From Mucilaginibacter myungsuensis (GTDB lineage: Bacteria > Bacteroidota > Bacteroidia > Sphingobacteriales > Sphingobacteriaceae), in assembly GCF_015222005.1 (NCBI RefSeq), contig NZ_JADFFL010000002.1, positions 558,001-622,000 on the forward strand: DNA of 64,000 nucleotides, read 5' to 3'. The notes under the pieces were generated by a model, which saw only the letters and a program-made list of their open reading frames with translations, made no database searches and was not told the origin of the DNA. The first letter of the stretch is position 1; every line of letters begins with the position of its first letter. Of the stretch, positions 45,771 to 54,367 are shown in pieces. The position numbers and the translations under genes were made by a program.

Positions 45771-47479
45771 TGTCCTCCGGTTTTAGCCTTGCCGCCCGGT
45801 TTGGGCAGTACATTGTGTGTGGTAGCCCAGGCACGGTAAGCCGCAGCCAATTCTTTTACCTTAGCCGGGTTTTCAGTACGCAGGTCGGTGGTCTCGGTCA
45901 GGTCGTTAGCAATGTTGTACAGGTGCCAGGTGGTGTCGCCCATGGATGTGATCTTCCAGTCGCCGACACGTGCGTAACGCGCACCAAAGTGCTCGTTAAA
46001 GAGTTCTTTATGGCCTGCATCCTGCTTGCCTGTAAAGCTGGCAACCATGCTCACGCCCGGAGTTGGGGTAATGTTGCGGCCTTGGTAAGTGGTTGGATAT
46101 TTGCCTCCAGCTATCTCTACAAAGGTGCTCATAAAGTCCATCACATGACCTACGCTATTGTTAAAGCTGCCTTTTTTAGCTTTTATACCCTTTGGCCAAA
46201 AAGCGATCAAAGGGGTTTTTACACCACCCTCGTACGATTCCTGTTTCCAAAACGCATAAGGCGTGTTAGCCACATTAGCCCAACGCTGACCTATCGACGC
46301 GTAAGTGGTTTCATCGCCGGGGTGATTGTCTTTTTTAAGCGTGTAGCTTACCGGGCGACCGTCACGCGTCTCGTTAGGGCGGTCGAAGCCGGGACCGTAA
46401 GCGGCGGCGTTCTCAGAGCTTGCGCCATTGTCCGACAGGACCAAGATCAGCGTGTTATCCAACTGCTTGGTATCTTTCAACGTTTGGATGATGCGGCCAA
46501 TACCCTGATCCATACAATCGATCATGGCAGCGTGCACCGCCATGGCCTCGGCATCGTAAGCGGCATCGGGGTTGTTCTCCCATTTCAGGTTATCCTTAAA
46601 ACGCTTGGTCAGTTTGGTAGTTTTCGGGTCGATAAGGCCCATTTTTACCATACGGTTATAACGCGCTTCGCGGATGGCATCCCAGCCGCCTTTGTAGGTG
46701 TCTTTGTATTTGGCAATATCCGCAGGCTTGGCGTGTAATGGCCAGTGAGGGGCATTCTCTGCCACGTAAAGAAAGAATGGCTTATCCGACTTTGCGTAAC
46801 CCTTAATGTAGGTCACCGCAGTGTCGTTAATAGCATCGGTATGGTAATAATCTTTAGGTACTTTGGTGATGGGCTTAGTGCCGCTCACCAAACTGAACGG
46901 ATCAAAGAAATCGACCACCCCCCATATCGTCCCAAAGAATTTATCAAAACCACGACTGGTAGGGTACTGACTGATCGGCGAGAATTCCGGGAACTCGGTA
47001 TGGTGGTTCAGCCAGTCCAGTTGCTCTTTAGACGTAGGGCGGCCGCTGGTGTTAGACACATGCCACTTGCCCGACATGGCGGTGTTGTAGCCGGCCGTCT
47101 TTAGTACCTCGGCAATGGTCACAGTGTTGGCTCCCAAATGCCCCTGGTAACCGGGAGCATCCTCGGCATCGGTCATTTTACCGATGCCTGCCTGGTGGTT
47201 ATATAGACCCGTCAGTAACGACGCGCGGGTAGGGCAGCAACGCGATGTATTGTAAAAATTGGTATAACGTACACCGTTATTGGCCAGATAGTTAATATTA
47301 GGCGTGTTGATCTCGCCACCGAAACAGCCCAGGTCGCTGTAACCCATGTCATCGGCCATGATCACAATGATGTTGGGGCGTTGGGTTGGTGCGACTTCTT
47401 TAGGTTTACCCTGCCAGGCAATAAGGCCGGCCAGGATGCCAAGTCCGGTAAGACCGGCGGCGAGTTTTAATTTTTTCAT
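45767..47479 (-). CDS. Arylsulfatase-type sulfatase, type I (Cys)
   Basis: 570 aa from the ATG at 47479 (MKKLKLAAGLTGLGILAGLI), with an N-terminal hydrophobic signal/anchor. RPNIIVIMADDMGYSDLGCFGG carries the metal-binding Asp pair (split here over residues 34-55). SRCCPTRASLLTG contains the CxPxR modification motif, with Cys as formylglycine precursor; the second Cys is the modified one. VLSDNGASSEN carries the metal Asp-Asn. It hydrolyses sulfate esters in the periplasm. The frame extends upstream into a repeat, so the internal ATG is chosen. It is followed by its FGE gene with a 4-nt overlap. Confidence 0.92.
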   Translation of the reverse strand: MKKLKLAAGLTGLGILAGLIAWQGKPKEVAPTQRPNIIVIMADDMGYSDLGCFGGEINTPNINYLANNGVRYTNFYNTSRCCPTRASLLTGLYNHQAGIGKMTDAEDAPGYQGHLGANTVTIAEVLKTAGYNTAMSGKWHVSNTSGRPTSKEQLDWLNHHTEFPEFSPISQYPTSRGFDKFFGTIWGVVDFFDPFSLVSGTKPITKVPKDYYHTDAINDTAVTYIKGYAKSDKPFFLYVAENAPHWPLHAKPADIAKYKDTYKGGWDAIREARYNRMVKMGLIDPKTTKLTKRFKDNLKWENNPDAAYDAEAMAVHAAMIDCMDQGIGRIIQTLKDTKQLDNTLILVLSDNGASSENAAAYGPGFDRPNETRDGRPVSYTLKKDNHPGDETTYASIGQRWANVANTPYAFWKQESYEGGVKTPLIAFWPKGIKAKKGSFNNSVGHVMDFMSTFVEIAGGKYPTTYQGRNITPTPGVSMVASFTGKQDAGHKELFNEHFGARYARVGDWKITSMGDTTWHLYNIANDLTETTDLRTENPAKVKELAAAYRAWATTHNVLPKPGGKAKTGGH

Positions 47480-47520
47480 TTTTAGGTGATATAGAGCGTT
47501 TTTTGAGGTCAGCTGATGTT

Positions 47521-47625
47521 TTAACCACAAAGGGCACAAAGGTTTTCACAAAGGACACAAAGATAAATTGACCATCTGCATGGCTTTGTTCTTTGTGCTT
47601 CTTTCTTTGTGTCCTTTGTGGTTAA
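47521..47625. repeat. ACCACAAAGG-type palindromic repeat, copy 2
   Basis: Perfect 13-bp ends TTAACCACAAAGG and CCTTTGTGGTTAA, with internal ACAAAGGACACAAAG and CTTTGTGCTTCTTTCTTTGT. It is the same family as 13083-13194. It lies between the divergent sulfatase and GH71/99-like genes. Confidence 0.85.
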
Positions 47626-47743
47626 ATTCCGCACCAGGCACACGTTCTACAATAATAAAGATGTTGATCGACAATATCTATATGCTATGTGATTTTGTTA
47701 CTTTAGCAGCAGCTTGTTTATACAAGTTGCCTATCCTGCCAAT

Positions 47744-49507
47744 ATGAAACGACTTGTATTCTTCCTGTTGCTATCCCTGCCATCTCTCACCTATGCGCAA
47801 TTCCCCGTGCCTAACTATCCTGTAACGGATGCGCTTGGTCGCAAGTTATTGGAGCATAAAGATGTTGGCGGACCGAAAAAGGGCAAATACATAGCCCTAT
47901 TCTATTGGGTATGGCATAGTCATTTTGCAGCACAGGCCCCTTTGGATGCATCGAAGGTGATGGCCGTTAAGCCCGAAGCCATTCATGATTTTAACGATCC
48001 GATCTGGCGACTGCAGGATGGCAATACCTTTTTTTGGGGCGAACCGCTGTTCGGTTATTATCGCAATACCGACCCTTGGGTGTTACGCAAACATGCCGTG
48101 ATGCTGGCCGACGCTGGGGTGGATGTCATCATCCTTGATTCGACCAACGGGTTGACCTTCCCCGATGCTTACGAGGCGCTTTTTAAAGCTTTTGACGAGG
48201 CCCGTAAGGACGGTATCAACGCCCCGGCGATAGCGCACATCTTACCCTTCGGACCAACACCACAAGCCCGTGACGAGCTGACCCAACTCTATCGCAATGT
48301 GTACAAACCAGGCCGATATAAGGACCTATGGTTTATGTGGGAAGGCAAACCGCTGGTTATGGCCTACCCTGAGATAGCAGGCGGACAGGATAGTTTGCAG
48401 CGCGAGATGAAAGCTTTCTTCACCTTTAGGCCAGGGCAGCCAGTTTATGACAAAGGCCCACAACGAAAAGATCATTGGGGCTGGTTGGAGATCTATCCGC
48501 AGCATGGTTTCGGTAAAAAAGCCGATGGTGGTTTTGAGGAGGCTGTGGTGGGTGTGGCGCAAAACTGGTCTAAGAAAGATGGTTTGACCGCCATGAACGC
48601 CCCGGGAGCTTTTGGGCGGAGTTATACCAGTGCTAAGGACAGGCATACTGAAATTGGTTCCGTAAATTATGGTCATAATTTTCAGGAGCAGTGGGATCAA
48701 GCCTTAAAGATCAACCCCGACCTGATCTTTATCACCGGGTGGAACGAGTGGATAGCCGGACGCGCTAAGGAATGGCAAAAGCAACCCAACGCCTTCCCTG
48801 ATGAATTTGATCAGGAGTTCAGCCGGGATATCGAGCCGATGAAGGGTGGCCATGGCGATAATTATTACTACCAGATGGTAGCCAATATCCGCAGGTTTAA
48901 AGGAGTGACCGCGCCCGAAGAAGCTAACGGTTTGGCCAGTCCAGGCACTGGTAAGTCATTTGTAAATTGGTCTAAAGTGACACCTGAGTTCATCGCCAGC
49001 AAGGGGACCACCATCCACCGCGACGAGGATGGCTGGAAAGGTACGCACTATGTGAACAAGACCGGTCGCAACGATATCGTATCCGCCAAAGTAGCGGTTG
49101 ATGCGCAGTACATCTACTTTCAAGTATCGACCAAAGCTAAACTGAGTCCGGCTACCGATCCCGCCTGGATGCGGTTATTCATCAACATTGATAATAACTA
49201 CAACACAGGTTGGCAAGGTTATGATCTGGTGATCAACCGTTCATCGCCGGGAAAGAAGGCTTTGGTAGAGCGCTCGGCCAAAGGCTGGAACTGGACAAAG
49301 GTTGCCGATGTAAACTACCGTATCGATGGCAACACTTTAGAGCTGAAGATCCCGCGCTCCGTCATCAAACAAAAAGGCCTTGTCGATATCCAATTTAAGT
49401 GGAGCGACAATATGCAGGTGGATGGCGACATCAATGAATTTATCATCAGTGGCGATGTAGCGCCGTCGGGCAGGTTTAATTACCGGTACTTGAATAAGGG
49501 GAAATGA
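47744..49507 (+). CDS. Exported GH71/GH99-like hydrolase with C-terminal sugar-binding domain
   Basis: 587 aa from the ATG at 47744 (MKRLVFFLLLSLPSLTYAQ, signal peptide). An upstream in-frame TTG at 47714 would hide the signal. The middle part looks like a TIM-barrel of the GH71/GH99-like group: YIALFYWVWHSHF, MLADAGVDVIILDSTNG, KPLVMAYPE and FITGWNEWIAGR, the last an acidic motif at a strand end. The last about 170 residues (DIVSAKVAVDAQYIYFQVST to the end) resemble a CBM9/DOMON-like beta-sandwich. It probably cleaves a plant or algal glycan in the periplasm. The bond cut is unknown. Confidence 0.72.
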   Translation: MKRLVFFLLLSLPSLTYAQFPVPNYPVTDALGRKLLEHKDVGGPKKGKYIALFYWVWHSHFAAQAPLDASKVMAVKPEAIHDFNDPIWRLQDGNTFFWGEPLFGYYRNTDPWVLRKHAVMLADAGVDVIILDSTNGLTFPDAYEALFKAFDEARKDGINAPAIAHILPFGPTPQARDELTQLYRNVYKPGRYKDLWFMWEGKPLVMAYPEIAGGQDSLQREMKAFFTFRPGQPVYDKGPQRKDHWGWLEIYPQHGFGKKADGGFEEAVVGVAQNWSKKDGLTAMNAPGAFGRSYTSAKDRHTEIGSVNYGHNFQEQWDQALKINPDLIFITGWNEWIAGRAKEWQKQPNAFPDEFDQEFSRDIEPMKGGHGDNYYYQMVANIRRFKGVTAPEEANGLASPGTGKSFVNWSKVTPEFIASKGTTIHRDEDGWKGTHYVNKTGRNDIVSAKVAVDAQYIYFQVSTKAKLSPATDPAWMRLFINIDNNYNTGWQGYDLVINRSSPGKKALVERSAKGWNWTKVADVNYRIDGNTLELKIPRSVIKQKGLVDIQFKWSDNMQVDGDINEFIISGDVAPSGRFNYRYLNKGK

Positions 49508-49883
49508 ATAAACGCTCGTTTACTAAAAGCGCGCTAAACACACATTTTTGATGAAAAATGTATGCGTTTTTTGCGTTTTGTAATTTTTTGCAGAACGCGC
49601 AACTGTTGGGTTGCGCGTTCCGGCTTTTAGCGATGATGACCCCACCAAAACGACCGCCGCCCTGATAAATAAAATACTAAAAAAGTTAGAGTTTTTTTGG
49701 TTGCTAAATTCTTTTTCGGTATATTTGTATGTGCGGCAATTCATAGTCGTCACGTGGCTTGCACTCGATCCCGGGGCGGGCGGTTTGTAGAGAGTTTTCT
49801 TGAGTTGTAAATTGACCGGCGGTCTTGCGCAATTATTTTTTATGCTACAGATCTGTTAGCTTTATCCTAATTATCACATTAAA
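49508..49883. other. Intergenic region with two hairpins and a promoter
   Basis: 376 nt. ACATTTTT-GATG-AAAAATGT (49542-49561) and GAACGCGCAAC / GTTGCGCGTTC (49593-49620) are hairpins; the first may end transcription of the upstream gene although no long T run follows. A strong promoter lies at 49696-49727, leaving about 150 nt of leader before the next gene. No structure I recognise as a riboswitch. Confidence 0.6.
49696..49727 (+). promoter_or_regulatory. Promoter of the 133-aa gene and the DUF4132 gene
   Basis: TTTG (49696-49699), a 20-nt spacer and TATATTTG (49720-49727) match the Bacteroidota consensus fully. Confidence 0.7.
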
Positions 49884-50285
49884 ATGAACACCATCCAAAT
49901 AAAGGTTACCGATGCTACCTTCGGCGGCAAGATCCTGAACCAGATCACCGTGGCGCTGGCATCCGAACGCGTCACCGTTAAAGATATTATAGAGGCCCGG
50001 GTGATCAAAGAAGTACAGGATTATAACAGCACCCTGCCCGAAGTATATCGCGGCTTTATTCAGCCTACCAATGCCGAAGTTGCCCTTAACGGTTACAAAT
50101 TGCCAAGGCGCGATACCCGTATCGATGCCGAACAGCAAGTTTACACCGCTCTGGATGCTTTTCAGCAGAATGGCTTTTTTGTGCTGATCGATAATAAACA
50201 AGCCGAAGACCTGGACCAGGAGGTGCTGCTGACCACCGAAACGACCGTTAGTTTTTTAAAGTTGACACCTTTAGTTGGAGGTTGA
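49884..50285 (+). CDS. Hypothetical 133-aa protein upstream of DUF4132
   Basis: 133 aa, no signal peptide or membrane segment, probably cytoplasmic. Not recognised. It opens with a beta-strand-like MNTIQIKVTDATFGGKILNQ, then helical and acidic regions, and ends with a hydrophobic strand (TTVSFLKLTPLVGG). It ends 3 nt before the DUF4132 gene and shares its promoter. A functional link between the two is likely; small partner proteins of this type often travel with DUF4132 genes (inference). Confidence 0.7.
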   Translation: MNTIQIKVTDATFGGKILNQITVALASERVTVKDIIEARVIKEVQDYNSTLPEVYRGFIQPTNAEVALNGYKLPRRDTRIDAEQQVYTALDAFQQNGFFVLIDNKQAEDLDQEVLLTTETTVSFLKLTPLVGG

Positions 50286-50288
50286 AAC

Positions 50289-52823
50289 ATGGGTATGTTC
50301 GATTTTTTTAACGGCCTGTTCCAAAAGGAGGTACAGTCTGTAGTTGCAGACCATCCCATTGTTACGCGTGCGCTCAAGGAGACCGGTAAACAAGACTATT
50401 GGTACGATCTGAAAACGAGCGATATCCCTGAGGCTGTCGCGATGTTACAGGCTTTAACAGATAAGGAAAAAGCAGATCTTGCATTGCATCTTGTATTATT
50501 CTCGCAAGAACATCGCACGGCATCGCGGGCTGCCAGCCTCGGCGATGTTGACGGCAAAGCATACATTTGTGAGTTGTTGGTGGCCCAGGCGGTACGTGCC
50601 AACTCCCGGTTCGATGATGCCGATATCGCTGCCATAGCCAACGCATTCGCCGATCATCACCGTTATTTTTATAACGGGTTGCTTGGCTGGCCGCTTAGGT
50701 CGCTCATCGCGATGGTGAAGAAAAAATATCCTAAAGGCAACATAACACCCCAGATCACCGGGGCGTTTGACAATATTAAATACCATCTGAAGGCCGCAAG
50801 CAAAGATCATTTTGAAAAGGAACGCTTAAAAGTTATCGAACAGATAGATAACGTGCTTTTTGGCGCCCAACCTGATGCGGCCGTAAAACCGGTATATTTT
50901 TTGGGCGAAGACCAATTTGCCACCTACGCCAACCCGATGATCAAAGGATTCGCGGAGGAGGAGCGGCCGCATTGGTTTCGGCTATTGGCGCATTGCCAAA
51001 ATGCAAGCGGCAGCAAACCGTCCAAAAAATTCCTTACGGACGGTTCGGCACTCATCCAACAACTGGGCCGCGATCGCTTTGTGGAGGTGATCAGCGATTG
51101 GTTCCATTTTATCGCCCGCATGCGCGAGCAGATGATCCCCGGGCGATACATTAACACCTATCTCTTTTTAGCCTCGGTAAATACTGAGTGTGTACGGGGC
51201 TTTGTTTGGTTAAGCACTACTGTTTTGGATAAGCCCCTGATAGACGCGGTGGCCGCTATGGCCGGGAGGGCCTATAACAAGATACCGGGCGTTGGCCATA
51301 CTTGTGCAGCTTTAGGTAACGCCACGCTTTACGCCCTTGCTACCGACAAAGGCTTTGATGGCGTTAACCATCTCTCGCGCCTTAACCTGAAAGTGAAGCA
51401 GGCCGCCACCCAAAAAATGATAGAGACCTATCTTAATGCCATTGCCCAGGAAAAAGGTATTGGTACGGATATGATAGAGGACCTGGCTGTGGATGGTTTT
51501 GATCTGGCGGATGGCTGCAAGCTGTTGCCGTTTATCGACTACACTGCGCAGATAGTGCTGGAGCATAACGGCAAAGTGACCCTAAGCTGGTTGAAAAAAG
51601 ACGGATCGGTACAAAAGAGCGACCCAGCTGCGGTAAAAGAGCAGCAAGCTAAAGAGTTAAAGGAACTGAAAGCCGACATTAAGGCCATTGAAACTGCTTA
51701 CGCTACCCAACGCGAGCGGCTGGACCGCAGTTTCAGGGCCGAGCGGCAGATGAGTTGGGAGCACTTTAATAACTGTTTCCATCAGCACGGCCTGTTATCG
51801 CAGATCAGCCGGCGAATGATCTGGCGTTTTGAAAAAGATGATCTGCATACCGATGCCGTTTTTGTGAACGGCGCCTGGCAGGATGGCGATGGTGCGGCTT
51901 TTGTTCCCGGCGATACTTTTATGATATCCCTTTGGCACCCCGCTACGGATACCGTGGCCAATGTAAAACGCTGGCGCGACCATTTTACCAATGCGCAGAT
52001 ACAGCAACCCGTAAAGCAGGCGTATCGCGAGGTTTATTTACTTACCGATGCCGAGGTGCGCACCAACACTTACAGCAACCGTATGGCCGGCCATATCTTA
52101 AAGCAGCACCAGTTCAATTCGTTGACCAAGGCACGGGGCTGGCGTTATGACCTGCAAGGTGGTTTTGATGGTGGCAGCGACGGCACCGCAAGACTGACCC
52201 TGCCGCAGCAAAAGCTGGTTGCCGAATTTTGGACCAACGGTATAGACGACCTGAACGAGATGGGTATCATGAATTATGTATCTACCGATCAGGTACGGTT
52301 CAGAAAGACGAATAATTGGGACGCCATCCCGATACAGGATATCCCTGTGGTTGCACTGTCTGAAGTGATGCGCGACGTGGACCTTTTTGTTGGCGTGGCC
52401 AGCGTAGGTAACGACCCTAACTGGCGCGATAACGGAGGCTTGCGTGCTTATCATGACTATTGGCAACAATATGCCTTTGGCGATCTGAGCGAAAACGCCA
52501 AAAGTCGCCGCGAGATATTGGAACGTTTAGTGCCGGCACTAAAGTTTGGCAAGGTGAGTACGCTTACCGATAAGTTTTTGATCGTAAAAGGCAAAATGCG
52601 TACTTACAAGATACACCTGGGCAGCACTAACATCCTGATGGAACCTAATGATCAATACTTATGCATTGTGCCCGACCGCTCGATGAAGAGCTTGACGACC
52701 AATGTGTTCCTTCCCTTTGAGGGCGATGCCGGTCTGTCGATCATTATCAGCAAAGCCACGCTGCTTGCCGATGATGATAAGATAACCGACGAAAGCATCA
52801 CCCGGCAGATCAAACGGAATTAG
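50289..52823 (+). CDS. DUF4132 domain-containing protein
   Basis: 844 aa, cytoplasmic. The N-terminal about 450 residues look like helical repeats (AAMAGRAYNKIPGVGHTCAA, LGNATLYALATDKG). A charged coiled segment follows (KELKELKADIKAIETAYATQ). The DUF4132 part has WHPATDTVANVKRWRDHF, QQPVKQAYREVYLL, GHILKQHQFNSLTKARGW, and LRDVDLFVGVASVGNDPNW-like text near 690. The C-terminal block (KGKMRTYKIHLGSTNILM, YLCIVPDR) matches the domain that normally closes these proteins. DUF4132 is found in MolR-like proteins of unknown biochemical role. A remnant of its 3' end lies at 53467-53556. Confidence 0.8.
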   Translation: MGMFDFFNGLFQKEVQSVVADHPIVTRALKETGKQDYWYDLKTSDIPEAVAMLQALTDKEKADLALHLVLFSQEHRTASRAASLGDVDGKAYICELLVAQAVRANSRFDDADIAAIANAFADHHRYFYNGLLGWPLRSLIAMVKKKYPKGNITPQITGAFDNIKYHLKAASKDHFEKERLKVIEQIDNVLFGAQPDAAVKPVYFLGEDQFATYANPMIKGFAEEERPHWFRLLAHCQNASGSKPSKKFLTDGSALIQQLGRDRFVEVISDWFHFIARMREQMIPGRYINTYLFLASVNTECVRGFVWLSTTVLDKPLIDAVAAMAGRAYNKIPGVGHTCAALGNATLYALATDKGFDGVNHLSRLNLKVKQAATQKMIETYLNAIAQEKGIGTDMIEDLAVDGFDLADGCKLLPFIDYTAQIVLEHNGKVTLSWLKKDGSVQKSDPAAVKEQQAKELKELKADIKAIETAYATQRERLDRSFRAERQMSWEHFNNCFHQHGLLSQISRRMIWRFEKDDLHTDAVFVNGAWQDGDGAAFVPGDTFMISLWHPATDTVANVKRWRDHFTNAQIQQPVKQAYREVYLLTDAEVRTNTYSNRMAGHILKQHQFNSLTKARGWRYDLQGGFDGGSDGTARLTLPQQKLVAEFWTNGIDDLNEMGIMNYVSTDQVRFRKTNNWDAIPIQDIPVVALSEVMRDVDLFVGVASVGNDPNWRDNGGLRAYHDYWQQYAFGDLSENAKSRREILERLVPALKFGKVSTLTDKFLIVKGKMRTYKIHLGSTNILMEPNDQYLCIVPDRSMKSLTTNVFLPFEGDAGLSIIISKATLLADDDKITDESITRQIKRN

Positions 52824-52830
52824 CGTGGCC

Positions 52831-52887
52831 GGTGGTCATGGAGCCTGTCGAACGATGACGGCCTTTTATTCGTTGAACACCCCACTT
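52831..52887. repeat. Truncated repeat unit preceding the tandem array
   Basis: GTCATGGAGCCTGTCGAAC joins directly to GATGACGGCCTTTTATTCGT, so the middle of a normal unit is deleted. Confidence 0.7.
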
Positions 52888-53455
52888 GGCCGTCAAGGAG
52901 CTTGTCGAACCATGGTGCGGAGGGGAATCGTCGGCTTTGCATGGCGTGCAGCATTGTGGCAAAAGCCTGTGCTCCATCCTTCGACGAGCTCAGGATGACG
53001 GCCTTTTTTTTTATTCGTTCAACACACCACCTGGCCGTTATGGAGCTTGTCGAACCATGGTGCGGAAGGGCTTGACGCTATACAATGGTGACCATGCACA
53101 TCGGCCACGCCCCGCGCACGTCGCCCTTCGACAGGTTCAGGGTGACAGGCCCTTTTAATTCGATTTAACACTCCACCCGGCCGTCATGGTGAGCCCGTCG
53201 AACCATGGTGCGGAAGGGCTTGACGCTATGCAAGTGGCGACCGTGCATATCGGCCATGTCCCGCGCACGTCGCCCTTCGACAGGCTCAGGGTGACAGGCC
53301 CTATTAATTTGATTGAACACTCCACATGGCCGTCATGGAGCACGTTAAACCATGGTGCGGAGGGGAATCGTCGGCTTTGCATGGCGTGCAGCATTGTGGC
53401 AAAAGCCTGCGCTCCATCCTTCGACGGGCTCAGGATGACGGCCTTTTCTTTTAGG
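52888..53455 (+). repeat. Tandem array of four ~146-bp palindromic repeats, order A-B-B-A
   Basis: Units begin with GGCCGT at 52888, 53033, 53179 and 53328 (periods 145, 146 and 149 nt). Each has GTCGAACCATGGTGCGGA (or a variant) near its start, CCTTCGACAGGCTCAGG-like sequence near its end, and a GGCC(T/C)TTTT tail. Units 1 and 4 share the inner segment GGAATCGTCGGCTTTGCATG; units 2 and 3 share GGGCTTGACGCTAT and CATCGGCCA. The two ends of a unit are partly inverse copies, so each could fold as a hairpin. Confidence 0.85.
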
Positions 53456-53466
53456 TCGAAGTTTAA

Positions 53467-53556
53467 AACATCGACCAGTTTAAGGCTATGCTATTGACCG
53501 ATGATGACAAAATGACCGCTCCTACCATCACCAGGCAGATCGATCGGGATAGTTAG
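53467..53556 (+). pseudogene. Remnant of the 3' end of a DUF4132 gene
   Basis: This frame reads KAMLLTDDDKMTAPTITRQI followed by DRDS and a stop. The intact gene at 50289-52823 ends KATLLADDDKITDESITRQI followed by KRN. The similarity covers about 24 codons up to the stop codon. An in-frame stop lies just upstream, and no further DUF4132 sequence is present, so it is a leftover of a duplicated or replaced gene end, separated from the intact copy by the repeat array. Confidence 0.7.
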
Positions 53557-53561
53557 GTCGG

Positions 53562-53975
53562 TTAGTTGATCAACCACTTTTTTTGCGCGGTGTTGTAACT
53601 TATCCTATAATATTTGGTTGGGAAAGCTTTCTTTTCAGAATAGATCTCTTTGGTTGTATACACTCTAATGTATATTGAATCGGTCAAAAACAGATCGTTA
53701 GCACTGTGTCCTGCTAACTTTTCGTCTTTCCAATTGGTCTGATCTTTAGACATCGCCAGAAAAACATCGGCAGCACTGGTATTTTGTACAAAAAAATGGG
53801 TTTTGGCGTAAGACGGGGGAACTTGCATCAAAACCTTATCCAGTTGTTGACCGCTTTTGATGATATTTTTATCGATAGTTAAATGTTTGTCTTTACCTAA
53901 TGTAGGTTTCTGAAATTGTGCGAAGGCCATGCTGCTTATCATCGCTAAGGCAGAAGCTAAGATCATCTTTCTCAT
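53562..53975 (-). CDS. Small exported protein, unknown function
   Basis: 137 aa with a signal peptide (MRKMILASALAMISSMAFAQ, cleaved before FQKP). The mature part is beta-rich with many aromatics (FFVQNTSAADVFLAMSKDQT, YIRVYTTKEIYSEKKA). No known motif is seen. Its ATG overlaps the stop of the upstream membrane-protein gene (ATGA), so the two are translationally coupled. It ends 5 nt from the DUF4132 remnant on the other strand. Confidence 0.75.
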   Translation of the reverse strand: MRKMILASALAMISSMAFAQFQKPTLGKDKHLTIDKNIIKSGQQLDKVLMQVPPSYAKTHFFVQNTSAADVFLAMSKDQTNWKDEKLAGHSANDLFLTDSIYIRVYTTKEIYSEKKAFPTKYYRISYNTAQKKWLIN

Positions 53976-54367
53976 TTTTCAACCCTTTCTTCTTTTTCGC
54001 CCTTACCTAATAAATAACCTGCTATAGTGCCAAGCAAGCCGAGCACGGGAGTAAGCTGAGCATCGTAACCGGCTGTGATCAAAAATAGCGTACCGGTAAT
54101 TATGAGGGTGAGGATAATGAACTTGATGCTGTTATTGGCATCTATCTTATTGGTTTTGATCAGGTACACCTCTAAAAATATGGTGATTATGCCAAATCCC
54201 AATACCAGCATAGATAAGCTGGATTCTATCGCTGTAGTAAAATGCCGGCCTGCCCCTTCATCTGCGGGAGCCGGGGTTACAGTTTGTGCAAAAGAGGGAT
54301 CAGAGAAAAATAGGCTAAGCAATAGTAACCCTGCGGTGTACTTTGCGGTTGAGTGAGGATGGTTCAT
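53972..54367 (-). CDS. Small membrane protein with signal peptide
   Basis: 131 aa. It has a signal peptide or first helix (about 10-27, ending SFAQ), then predicted membrane segments near 48-70, 80-100 and 105-122, and a charged tail (GKGEKEERVEK). Not recognised. It forms a two-gene operon with the exported protein gene downstream (4-nt overlap), suggesting that they act together in the envelope. Confidence 0.72.
   Translation of the reverse strand: MNHPHSTAKYTAGLLLLSLFFSDPSFAQTVTPAPADEGAGRHFTTAIESSLSMLVLGFGIITIFLEVYLIKTNKIDANNSIKFIILTLIITGTLFLITAGYDAQLTPVLGLLGTIAGYLLGKGEKEERVEK

Noticed and set aside
45770..46738. 322-codon open frame antisense to the sulfatase gene
   Set aside because: It is the shadow of a long GC-rich gene. 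The sulfatase frame has clear motifs; the antisense product resembles nothing and has no start context.
52831..53455. Regular tandem repeats as a possible CRISPR array
   Set aside because: Units are about 146 nt with conserved ends and only two kinds of middle; there are no short identical repeats with unique spacers and no cas genes.
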